The position numbers and the translations under genes were made by a program. A stretch of DNA of 64,000 nt from NCBI GenBank assembly GCA_013398955.1, contig VWPU01006262.1:310001-374000 (forward strand), in the 5' to 3' direction. Below are positions 13,086-23,400 of the stretch, one piece after another. The notes beneath the pieces were generated by a model. The model did no database searches. It saw only the letters and a list, made by a program, of their open reading frames with translations, and was not told where the DNA came from. The DNA comes from Callaeas wilsoni (taxonomy: Eukaryota > Chordata > Aves > Passeriformes > Callaeidae). The stretch's first letter is position 1. Each line of letters opens with the position of its first letter.

Positions 13086-16000
13086 CTGAAAGAGAAGAAG
13101 TCAATTTTAGTTATGATTCCTATCAGTGTCACAAAGGCTTCACTTTATAAAGTTACTCAGCACTTCCACAGGTAGCTCCAGCACTCACAGAAACTAACTA
13201 CTATTTTAAATCCAAACTGATTCATAATTTAAGAGAACAAATTGTAAAATCTAAGCATTTACGTTATTAGTCCATCCAAGATCAGATTTGATTTAGGACA
13301 CTAGATGTAGCTGTTCCCATAAAAAATTTCTATAAAAATGATACTGATCTCATTTTACAAAGTGATGTGACAAAAGCAAGAAGCTTTATAAAAACAATTC
13401 TGAATTTTAAAAATGGTTGGAAATGTACTATGTGCAACACTAATCAGAGATACAATAATGAAAACTGCTCTCTTTTTCAAGTCAGGCCCAATAGATAAAA
13501 CAAGAAATTATGTTGCATGGTAAATCAATGCTTCTAATTTTGCTAAAATTCAGCAACTTGAAAATTACCATGAGATTTTAATGTTGAAATCCCAGAGGGC
13601 TCAAAGTGGAGAGAATTTCCTGCAGGGAAATCTTCTGTCTAGAGGGGAGGATTAAAGTGCTCTCGTATTCACTGTCTGCCTGACAAATGTGGCATAAAAG
13701 AGAGCAACTATAATAGAACTTACCACATACTAGGAAATGCAATGTTAACTTGATGCAGAAAAATCACAATGCCATTTCTGTCTATTGCCTTAAGGAAACA
13801 GCCCTGTGAATTACTGGAGGGGATGGACAGAGGACAAAACAAATCCCACTGCCTCCCTTGGCCTTTCTATAGGTCTGAAGCAGACTGCAAACCCCAAGGC
13901 TATTTGACAGTCAGACAGAGATTTACCTAAGCGGCTCATGAGAACATTCAAATAAGGAACTATATTTAAATTCAAATTTTGGAAATAAATTCTCTTTCCT
14001 CACATAATCCATCATCAGAATCTCAGTGTATCAATGACCAGCTGCCAGCAGTAATATCACAGGCAGACAAAAGCACTCAAGAATTGCTACTCAGGCAAGA
14101 AGTCTCCAAAAAGTTGATTTGAGGCCTGTAAGAGTTGGTCTGGGTTTGACATAACAAGCAATTGCCATTTCCTAGATCATTCATTTCAATAGTCAACAGA
14201 CTGCTACAAAAGTCACCCTAGCACTCATCTCTCACAAGATCTTACTTATTACTTCAGCCCACTAAGAAATAATGCTTCTTCTGTTCAGAAGTGGCAGGCT
14301 TATAGTGGTATCATGACTACTCATAAATTGTTAATAGAAAATTGAGATCTTAATTCTGTTTGCAGATAGATAGATATAAAAATTAAGAATCAAGTTTTAC
14401 TACCACAGCCTTTCCAACACCCTGGTATTTTAGATCTACACTTTGGACCATCTTTGAGAACTTTGCTTACAGAAAAATGTCTCTACTGTCTAAAATTAAG
14501 CATTATGTATTGTATATCGATTTCAGCTAATGAAAAATCTTCCTGCATCCTGGCACAGCAAAACAACTTTGAACCACAGAACCATCCGTTTTCAGACACT
14601 TCTCTCCACCATAAAATTGGGTCTTGTCAAAATCTTTTACAGACACTGAAAAGCTATTGTCTGCTTCTACCTCCTGGGTTTTCATCTTCCCTCTCTGATC
14701 CTGTTTTGAGAGGGAAGTGGAGCACAGACAGAAGTCACTGCTGAGAAGATACCAGAAGAGAAGTCATTGCTAGGAGTCAGATTTAAAAATTTAAATACTG
14801 CTCAAGGATAGTCTGTGCCCTACTGGTCTGGAACGATGCTGGGCAATGTGCCACCTCAGAGCAGGAGTCACAGGAAACAGAATCACTTTAACAAGCAAGT
14901 TCTGTTCCCCTCTGAACTGGGACAGAAGGAAGCACATTCTTGATAAAGTCATGCAAGTTCACCACTGGCACTGAGTTTTACAGCATTTTGGTCCCATTAT
15001 TAGGACAGCAATAGGGGAGAAAATGTCTCTTAGAGAAAGTAGCCAAGCATTTCAACTTTTGTGTTACAGTAGAACAGTTAGAAATTACAGTGACCAAGTA
15101 GTACAAACTAGATTGCTTCCTCAAGTATTTGAAAAATTGAATTAGTTCTGGTCAATACTGGTGTCCAATTTTTGCCCGATCACTCAAACGTGATCTTTAT
15201 CCGCTTCCTAAACAAATGTAATAAATTACAGATGAGATCACCAGCAAGCCATATAGTAAGTTATTCACTACTAGAGGCTACATTTAATACATTCAGTTTT
15301 AATGAATCTCAGAGGTTTTTGTGGCATTCCACTGCCACAAGAAGAGTTGTATCCTAAAGGATACTATAAAAGCTTTCAGTCCAACATCTGCTGGGAGCCC
15401 AGCCTTTTCCATGTATGGTACTGTAAACAGAAGCTCTCTTTGAGGAATTCGCTATGCTGGGAGAGCGAGTTCCACACATTCCTCAGCAAGAACCTCATGC
15501 TGCACAGGAAGCCAAGAAGCACACATCAACATACCACACAACCATATGTGCACACTTTGATCTTTGTAAACAAGTTAACATCAGTTCAACTCCAGCTATG
15601 CAAAATTTCACGTGCTAAAAGTATTGCATATAATAACAAAATACTTCGACTCAATGTGACCATGGCATTCTTCCAAAGCAAAAGTAATTACAGAGACTTC
15701 TTTGAAGTTAACATTCACATTGCAAAATGTGTCTCGAGCACTTTGCAAGAAAGAAAACCCCGCCTTTTATTTTCTCCAAATTACAGAATATTGACTTAGG
15801 AATGTGGACTCCCACAGAATGACGAAGCAAGAGGCCAGAAACTAGAACCTAAACCAGCATTAATCAAGTCAGAGTTGCTTCAGCATCTTCAGATGTGGCA
15901 AATGTTGGCAAACCTCAGGATATAAAACAACGTTAATTCACCCTCTCTACCAACAGAGCATACAGGAGATGTGCTGGCCTCCTGTAGCTGCCAGCCTCAC

Positions 16001-16609
16001 ACTAATGCCCAAATACCCTTAGAAACTTCTGCTGTAAGATGCTTGTGTGAGGACAACTGAAACAATTACTTAAAAATCAAACAAACACAAATCTTAACAA
16101 AAAAAATAGGAAGCTCTCGGGAAAGTTTTTGGAATTCATTTACTTCATGAAGCATTGTAATAAAAAGTGTGGATGACATTTATCAAATATTTTTACAAAG
16201 TATTATTTGCATGTGTTGTAGATAATGTGTCTAAAATTTCCACACAAAAGCAAGCACAAACTGAAAGAGAAGCTGAAAAACAGACTTGGCTCTCATTACT
16301 GTATTACATACATTATTTCATCAATATATGGGCTTGTACTCTGTATGTAAAGCATTTACTTCTAGTCCAAAAGTTTGAAAAGAAAAAAAAAGCATCCGTA
16401 GTAGACAGAAATAGGAAGGAACAAATAGAGACACACTATGCACACAAACAAGGAGGACGTGGTAGAAAAATAAAGAAGGGAAGAAAAGAATGCAGTGATA
16501 GGCAGTTTGAGGTAGGGTACACAAGAGTAGCATATGGTTACCAAAATTACTGTTCCTTTGCCTTGTTAGTGCATTAACAGATGTGGTTTTTAATGACAAA
16601 GTATCGTAC
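13086..16609 (-). other. RAPGEF2: RAPGEF2 intron between the 71-nt and 57-nt exons
   Basis: This 3,524-bp intron starts with GTACGA after 16610 and ends with TTCTTCTCTTTCAG before 13085, reading the minus strand. It is AT-rich and I see no CR1, SINE or LTR in it. It contains an unrecognised 165-codon open frame on the opposite strand (15302-15799), treated as probably fortuitous. Confidence 0.85.
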
Positions 16610-16680
16610 CTTAGCTGATGCTCTCTCAGATTAGACAATGCTTCCATTCCATGTAAATAGGAATACACAATCTCCAAGTC
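16610..16680 (-). CDS. RAPGEF2: Internal coding exon of RAPGEF2, N-terminal helical segment
   Basis: This 71-nt minus-strand exon has the acceptor TGTTTTCCTTATTTTTGTAG and the donor AAG|GTACGA. Only one frame is open: it starts on a codon boundary and reads DLEIVYSYLHGMEALSNLRE followed by HQL plus two bases of an arginine codon, which the exon at 13029-13085 completes. The other two frames contain stops, so the preceding exon must end in phase 0. From memory the peptide agrees with the long-form N terminus of RAPGEF2 and, less closely, with RAPGEF6 (DLNTIYSYLHGMEILSNLRE). It forms the helical lead-in to the first cNMP-binding-like domain. In the long human isoform I recall, the preceding exon ends ERTPQ; it was not found between 16681 and 64000. 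The intron to the next exon is 3,524 bp. The shorter RAPGEF2 isoform starts downstream of this exon, so the exon should belong only to long-form transcripts. Confidence 0.9.
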
Positions 16681-18375
16681 CTACAAAAATAAGGAAAACA
16701 TTATTAGTATTCTCAGTTTGATACAAGTTGTTAAAATACTGGTTTTAAAAGCACCCAAAGCCCTCTTAACAGGGCTACCAGGAACACTTCCAGGAGGTGA
16801 AAGGCAAACTGCAGGAACACCTTTGATTATGCTTTGGAACTTCACATGAGGAAGAATGATAGCGTGTCCACATCACATACAGAAACCTTTCTGCTTTTGC
16901 TGTCATTACTCTATGTTTAGGAAACAAGCCTAGTCCAGAATTACAGTGAACTACTCTGCAACTACCACAGTCCTGCTTTCCAAAGCCAACATCCCCAAAA
17001 ACTTTAATTTACTTTGTAAAGCAAAGTCATAAGAAACCGTTCTTTTCATGTTCAGGGGAAAAGAACAAAAGTACAACAGTCTAACAAAATACCCCACTGT
17101 ACAGAGATATTTCTAAAACTGCATCCTCTTCAAACAGAAGATAATCTACAATCTTAAATGAGGAAAAAAAAGCTGGCATGAACAGAAAATTACTGGCATG
17201 AGATAATAAAAAACATCAAATATGATCCTAGTTACAATATGGTGAAGTGTTATAGTCAACTGTTGTGGACCTCCAATATCCAGCTGACAAAACATTAATA
17301 AAGATATGAAAATAACGTCCAAGACTAAAACTTCCTAAAATGCAATTGTGGAAACACTAATGTCAGGTTAAAGGCTTTGCTCAAGTTATACTTAAAATAA
17401 CTACAGCACTTAACAGAAAACTTCAGTGAAACCAACAACCTCTTTTTAGAGTGATTTAACTTTTGCCCATGGGTTTCATGCTGTCTCATCATCCTTTTTC
17501 TTATTTTAAAAGTTGCTAGTTGAGAGACAAAGCATGATCCATAATTCATTAAAAATCAGAGCAATGGTCCACAACCACTAGCTGAGGCTGGCAAAGTTGA
17601 GAATAAACTAACACCAACACAACCCTCATAACTCACTGTGAGAAGATGTTTTTCAAGTAATGGAATATATCAAAGCTAGAAATTTGTTAAAGATTTGATC
17701 CCTGTGAAATATTTGTGAATTTAAAATTGCCTAAAAAGTACAGAAATATTTGTTTTCAGACACAATGAAAGAATGCTCTTTGGGCAAAGACAAAGAATTG
17801 AAGTTGCAGAGAGAACTTGAATTTAAGAAAGAAAAAGAAAATCCAGTTAAATACATTAAGTGCAGAAACATGCTGTACTTGTTAAAACCATGATCAGAAG
17901 AGATACCAGGAATTACATTCAATGGCTAAGACTAAATAGATATCTCTTATTCTGTAACAAAAAGAATGTCTTTTTCTCACATTGGAAAAGGCAAATATTC
18001 AGTTTGAAAAAACAGAAGAAACGTGCAAGCCAAAGTGCTGCAATTTCACGTCGATTTTGGCCCTTCTGTTCCCTTGCCATCTAGAGGCTTTGGTCCTTCG
18101 AAGCGAAGAGGGCACATCGAAGACAAAAGCAATTATGCATGTATTGGGATGGAGGGACTCTGCACATAAAAGGTTCTGAAGAGAAAATAAAGTAGTGGCT
18201 CGCCCTTTTATTTTTTTTCATACTAATAAAAGTGTGTGAAAAGACGTGTCGGCTGCAGTCAGTGACCTGCTCACTTGCCAGACAGGCTGGAGGTGAGCAG
18301 AGGCTCCCGGGAGCCCTGCGCTGGCGGCAGGCTAAGAAGCAAGCCAGACAGTCCCGTGGCACCGCTGCTGCTCAC

Positions 18376-18535
18376 CCAGACATGCCCGACTCTGCGGCAC
18401 AAGTCAACAGCTGCCCTGGGAAGCCGGGAGCGGACCACTGAGGATCGGATGCTCGTAGCAGCGTATGACATGGAAAAGAGTCCTGGCCAGAAAGTGCTGC
18501 TCTAACTCGTTTCCAGCACGTCTCTCTAACAAGCA
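18376..18535 (-). other. Candidate alternative exon of RAPGEF2 with a phase-compatible ATG
   Basis: On the minus strand a strong pyrimidine tract and acceptor (TTTTTTCTCTGCTTGTTAG) lie just right of 18535, and a donor TGG|GTGAGC follows 18376, giving a 160-nt exon. An ATG at 18469-18471 opens a frame of 32 codons (MSYAATSIRSSVVRSRLPRA...) that reaches the donor exactly on a codon boundary. That is the phase required to splice into the RAPGEF2 exon at 16680. The segment sits in a CpG-enriched block (about 18040-18470), 1.6 kb downstream, in transcription order, of a CpG island. The ATG context is weak (T at -3), and the peptide resembles no RAPGEF2 isoform I remember. A second donor-like site (GCAA|GTGAGC, near 18275) would give the wrong phase. 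This is a prediction without transcript support. Confidence 0.3.
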
Positions 18536-18825
18536 GAGAAAAAAGGAGAGTAACTTTCTGCCACCAGCTTGCATGACGGTTTCTGCAGAGTGGCAGAGAC
18601 TATATGCTGTAAAGGTATTCACAGAAGAATAGAGAACCATTAAGGATGCCAGTTTACAGACCCAGAAGTGGACCCATGGGCATGCAGTTTCCAAAACTGA
18701 TGGGTGACACAAACCTAGTGAGCAACCTCACAGCTGTGCAAAGGCGTGACGGACACAGGTTATGTTCCGAGAGAAATGCAGCTGAAGTGACTCAGTGCAG
18801 GGGGAATGCATTAAATCAGCAAAGG

Positions 18826-18957
18826 GAGTCACAGAACCATGGAATGGTCTGGGTTCGAAGGGATGTTGAAGGTCGTAATTCCAACACCCCTGCCATGGGC
18901 AGGGTCTCCTTTCACTAGACAAGGTGGCTCAAAGCCTCATCCAGCCCGGCCTTAAGT
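18826..18957 (-). mobile_element. CR1 LINE fragment, 3' tip
   Basis: The plus strand reads 'gagtcacagaaccatggaat', then 'ggtctgggttcgaaggga', 'cccctgccatgggcagg', 'ttcactagacaaggtggctc' and 'catccagcccggcctta'. This is the reverse complement of the last about 130 bp of a CR1. It is severely 5'-truncated, and the match fades after 18957. Confidence 0.88.
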
Positions 18958-20075
18958 CATTCTGACCAATTTCACGAGCAACAAACAAGGTATGTTTAGT
19001 GAAATTTTTTTAAAGTAAGTAATTCCCTTTCAAAATAGAAGCATACTTGTCAAATATTTGCAAATACAACATCCCGTAGGTCCCCAGATGAGGAACTGCA
19101 GATGGTGGAGGTCCTTGACTAAAAAAAAAAAGGGGGGAGGGGAATAAAAAGAGATTAAAAAAAATCTAAAGAGGTCTAATAAAGGGGAGGGGTGAGGAAA
19201 AAAACACAACTAATGAAAAGTTAACTTGTGCTTCCATCATAGTTGCTGGCTAAAGATATCTCGTTACTGAGAGAACTAAGGCAAGGTGCTTTTTTCGATT
19301 TGGAAAAAAAAAAAGGGGCAGCAAGAAAACATTCTGACATCTCAGCTGCCACGCACTGGATGTTTCCTACGAGTGCCAAAGCAAGCTGCTGCCCATTCCT
19401 TAAGAGGTATCTTTCCAGAGGCGTCTGGCAGGGAACAGCTCCCTCTAGCACCAAATGTTTGGCATTGAAATTGAAGTAACACAAAACCAGCAACACCCCT
19501 TTCAATCAGCTTCTCCGTAAAACTGCAAAGTACAAAAAAGTACAGTAGAGTCAAAAGAGCAAATATATATTCATATGTGGTCAGTAGGCTCCGCACACTT
19601 CCAGTCAGCCTGCAGCATTAAAGAGGAGGAAAGCAATTTTAAAAAAATAAAATCAGAATGTCAAGTTATTGTTGTTAGGTCACATCAGATTTCCATTTAT
19701 TTCAGGAAAAATTATGCTGCGCTTACTTGCCAAAAATACTCACTATCGAACACAAATAGCTGTTTCAAATTCTTAATTCAAAGTGAATTGCAGAATGCAA
19801 GAGTCCTTCGGAAACATCTGTGCCAAGTATTGCAATATCCTAAGCAGATTCCAAGTGCTTGAAATGAAACCATTTCACAAAAATAACACATACACACACA
19901 TAAATCTAGGCATGTAAGCTAGGAAAGTTTTTGATTTGGATACTCAAGACACGAGACAAAAGCTAAAATTCTAAATTTCTCAGGAAAAGAACTCTTGTCT
20001 TTCAGGGACATGACACGCCTACACGCTTTATGCCGACTAGTTAAGCAAAACCCTTGAAGCAGCAGCTAAATTCAA
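18958..20075. other. DNA between the short CR1 and the CpG island
   Basis: Purine-rich tracts (19120-19210) and AT-rich sequence. On the minus strand a pseudo-exon with acceptor- and donor-like ends (about 19033-19104) can be drawn, but its phase introduces a stop in the next RAPGEF2 exon. Confidence 0.5.
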
Positions 20076-20346
20076 GCGCACCGTGACTCCGGCGGGCACT
20101 TGTGCCCGCTCGCAGTGCCCCTGAGAGCTGCCTCCGGCTAACGCCAGGACGCGCAGCGGCGGGCAGGTGCCGGCAGCAGGGCGCTGCCTGCACGCGGCGC
20201 GCACCCGCACGGCCTCCGGGGGGCAGAGCGCGCCGCCGAAACTTCAGGGAACGACATTCCCTCCGCGTCTCCCTCCATCGCTTCAAACGCCGCTTTGGAG
20301 GAGCTCAAACGTGCCAAGAGGAGCAACGCTAATCGTCACCGCTACG
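20076..20346. promoter_or_regulatory. Intragenic CpG island, candidate alternative promoter
   Basis: About 270 bp with roughly 35 CpG dinucleotides by hand count stand out sharply from AT-rich, CpG-poor surroundings. No TATA box or canonical SP1 box is obvious. The island lies 3.4 kb upstream of the RAPGEF2 exon at 16610-16680 on that gene's strand, so an internal promoter for a RAPGEF2 transcript is the simplest reading. On the minus strand it contains an ATG-led frame (MEGDAEGMSFPEVSAARS...) ending after 46 codons. I found no donor that would join this frame in phase to the 71-nt exon, so I do not call it coding. A GC-rich remnant of an old repeat is the alternative. Confidence 0.5.
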
Positions 20347-20452
20347 ACTAGTTACAAATATTCTGCTACACTTGTCCTTTGGATAAGGACTGCTTATCCA
20401 AAAGCGCAGAGGAACTACCAGCTTTCTGCTTTCTAGCTTTATCCACCCGGCA

Positions 20453-20497
20453 GGGGGGGAAAAAAAAAAAAAAAAAAAAAAAGAGGAAAAAAAAAAG
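20453..20497. repeat. Purine-only G/A low-complexity tract
   Basis: A run of G, then about 23 A, then GAGG, then about 10 A, sits about 105 bp right of the CpG island. On the gene strand it is a long pyrimidine tract just upstream of the putative promoter. It could be a nucleosome-depleting element or simple slippage. Confidence 0.85.
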
Positions 20498-23400
20498 GCA
20501 AAAGCCATGCAAAGCCTCTGGTGATCTTGCTACGCAAAGGCTGGGGCAACAGCTTGAAAAAACACCTCAATGGAAACTCCATACGCAAAAATTAAATGCG
20601 ATGCACAAATCAGTGCAGCTTTTAAAGCATGCTTTTATTTAAATGAAAGCTAGAAGACTGAAATCTAACCTACACTTAAATCTGTACTGCAGCCAAAGTC
20701 ATATGCTTGGGTTGCTGTGTGGGAAGCAGCACGAAATTTGTTTAATTCAGTGTTATTTCTTAATTTGCTTGTTTCCGTGGTGTCAGATGGATCACTTTAA
20801 AGTTCTGACTGTACTTTGAAACAAAACAGAGACACTCAAGTTTTAACACAGCTCAACTTCAATTAGATCTGTAGAAACATATTGTTCTGCAACCTTACCT
20901 CTGCTCTCCATTCTAATAAAAATCTGTCTATGTTTATGCCCAGACTTTCTATGCATTTGATTTGTGCTTCAAACATATTTGCCAGTTACACAAACCAGAG
21001 AAACCCAAACCAGAATCCTGGCCCCAAATTCATACTACTTTAATGAAGACAATTTTTTCTTTATTAAGATGATAGAGATGTGAAATTTTGCTTTTTTGGA
21101 CTGAAAAACTTAAACCTCTCTAAAAATTGCAAGCTTACACTAGTTTCAGTTCTGGTTTCCATTAAGGTGTGAAACACCTTACAGGCTAAACTCAACTAAC
21201 TATTCATCCTTGCCACAGTCAAGCAAAATCCCGAGAAATTCATTGCTCTCCAAGTAAGAAATTCCCTCATTTCTGTGATGTGGCAAACAAGCAGAAAGCA
21301 GCTTTCATCTTCTAATAGTTTGGTTTCTTTCAAATCAAAAGGCAAAAATAAAAAACAAGCTAATTCCTTGATTCACTGTCTTGAAGCATAGAAAAAAAAA
21401 GCAAGTTTTCAAAGCACCTAATATTCACCTGAGGCTCAAAAAGATCTGCGTGCTGAGCGTACAACGTGTTGAAAGGCTGATCTCTTAAAAATAACCCATC
21501 TTTAGTTCACATTCAGCCAACCACCAGGAGAACCAGGCTCCAAGGGGAGGAGCTCTCCATCACCTGTGGCCACTCCAGACCACACCCCAAGCCCAAGTTT
21601 CACTGCTGAGAAGACAGGAGGTCCCAGCTGGTCCCTCCATGCTGGTCTCCTGCCACCTCCCCAGCCCCAGGATGAGCACCTGGTCGCAGGGACCCAACTT
21701 CCAGCCACTCTCGGTAGCGTGAGACCCGCTGAGCTCCAGTGTCAGGGTCGCAGAGGCAACCGCTCCTGCAGCACGGACAAGGTGGGGCCTCAGAGTCTTT
21801 GATGGGTTTCAACAGGCCATGGAACTGCTGGCAGGAAGAGAGGCATTTCCATATGGCTGACTAAACGGTTATTTTAGCTCAGGCTGGGATCTCCCCAAAT
21901 TGTCATGTACTAACAAAAGCAGCAATGCCAAGTTTTTTCTTCTTATTGAGCAACAAAGACACAATCCAAACCCAGGTTGTTGAAATCCTGCCTCTCTTTC
22001 CTTGCAGCTGTAGGATCCTGTCTTTTCCTTTTTTTCCACACACACAGCACCTGAAATCATATGACACTCAACCACTAGGGTAGCTATACCAAGCACTTAC
22101 GTTCCTTTTTTTCCCCTCTACTACTGATTTAGCACTGGCCTATCTGGCTGCCTATACTGGCCCACCAAGGCCAAAGCAGTGCCAGCATCACCGAAAGAAG
22201 AGACTGAACTAGAGCAACATCAGTCCCGTCTGGCTTACACAAAAACTTCCATGTGCACAGAAGAGCTGTGGCCACTCACACGTAAGATTGTTCCCATCTG
22301 GTTCACACTAAAATGCCAGGCCCTCACCCAGAGCAGCTCAGGAGATGACAGAAGTCACTGCCTTCAGAGACAGCAAGGTGTGCAGGCAGGGCAGGGCAGG
22401 GCAGGTGGTAGGGGAGCACATCAGCTGCCCCAGCCAAACCTCCCTCTGCAGGCAAGACCTGAGGGGGACTAAACACTCACCCTAAGGGTAAGCTCACATC
22501 TTGCAAATACTGACCTGCCAGAAGAGGAGCAAACCACAAAAACTGACTTCCACTGTGACAGAAAAATCCAGGATTGCTGATACCAAAATCACTGCCATGC
22601 ACACATGAAGATGAATATCTCATCTTCACCTCCAGTGTGCCAGCAGTGGGAAAAAACCTAAACACACTCATAGCTGCTGTGCAGGAGCATGCCCAGGTAT
22701 GTACACACTTATCACTGAGCCATAAAGAGATTTTTAAAAAGTATTTGTCATGTGCTGCAAATTTTTAACATTCTTTTTCTTACACCAGGGCCTTCAAATT
22801 CAGCTGGGGGCGCTGCCACATGGGAAGTCTGCCAGTAACCAACCTATTATACTACCAATTTAAGATAAATGTTTCTTTTTAACTTTACTGTAAGCTACAA
22901 CAACATTTCTCTGCAAGCCATTCTTACTATTGTACATAGTAAAGTTAAAATAAACCAAGGTCTAAGTTATTGGAAACAACTTATTGTTGCTGAATTGGCA
23001 ACTATACGAAAAAAATGAAATATTTAAGTGAAATTACGTATGTCTAATGACCCTCATTGCTACTTATATGAATGAAATTCCACGGGCCATGTTTTAAGGA
23101 AGAATATAGGTTCTGTAAATTTACCTGAAAGTTCTGAAAAGTCTTACCATCTTAACCTGTATGCATTTATCTTAGCTAACATGCATTGTATTCTGGGAAA
23201 TTCATGACAAAACATCACTCCACAGCAACCAGGCATGACTAAGCTTGGGAATCAGCCTTTACCAGAAGGGAGCTTACAGGCCCTCCAGCCAACCCAAGCC
23301 TTCACTTCCTCTAGGCAATGGAAAAGAGATATTGTATTGATCTTGTTAGGAGTTGTTGACACACAAAAATTGTTATTTTTAGCTCCACTGTGGGGAGGGT

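Noticed and set aside
19033..19104. Minus-strand pseudo-exon with a polypyrimidine tract, AG and GTATGC donor (QGPPPSAVPHLGTYGMLYLQ)
   Set aside because: Its open frame ends in phase 2, which brings a stop into the RAPGEF2 exon at 16680; the phase-0 frame of the segment contains a stop.
20138..20326. ATG frame MEGDAEGMSFPEVSAARS in the CpG island as a RAPGEF2 start
   Set aside because: The donor-like GTs I checked within it are not in phase 0 relative to the ATG, and it ends after 46 codons. Long frames are cheap in GC-rich DNA.
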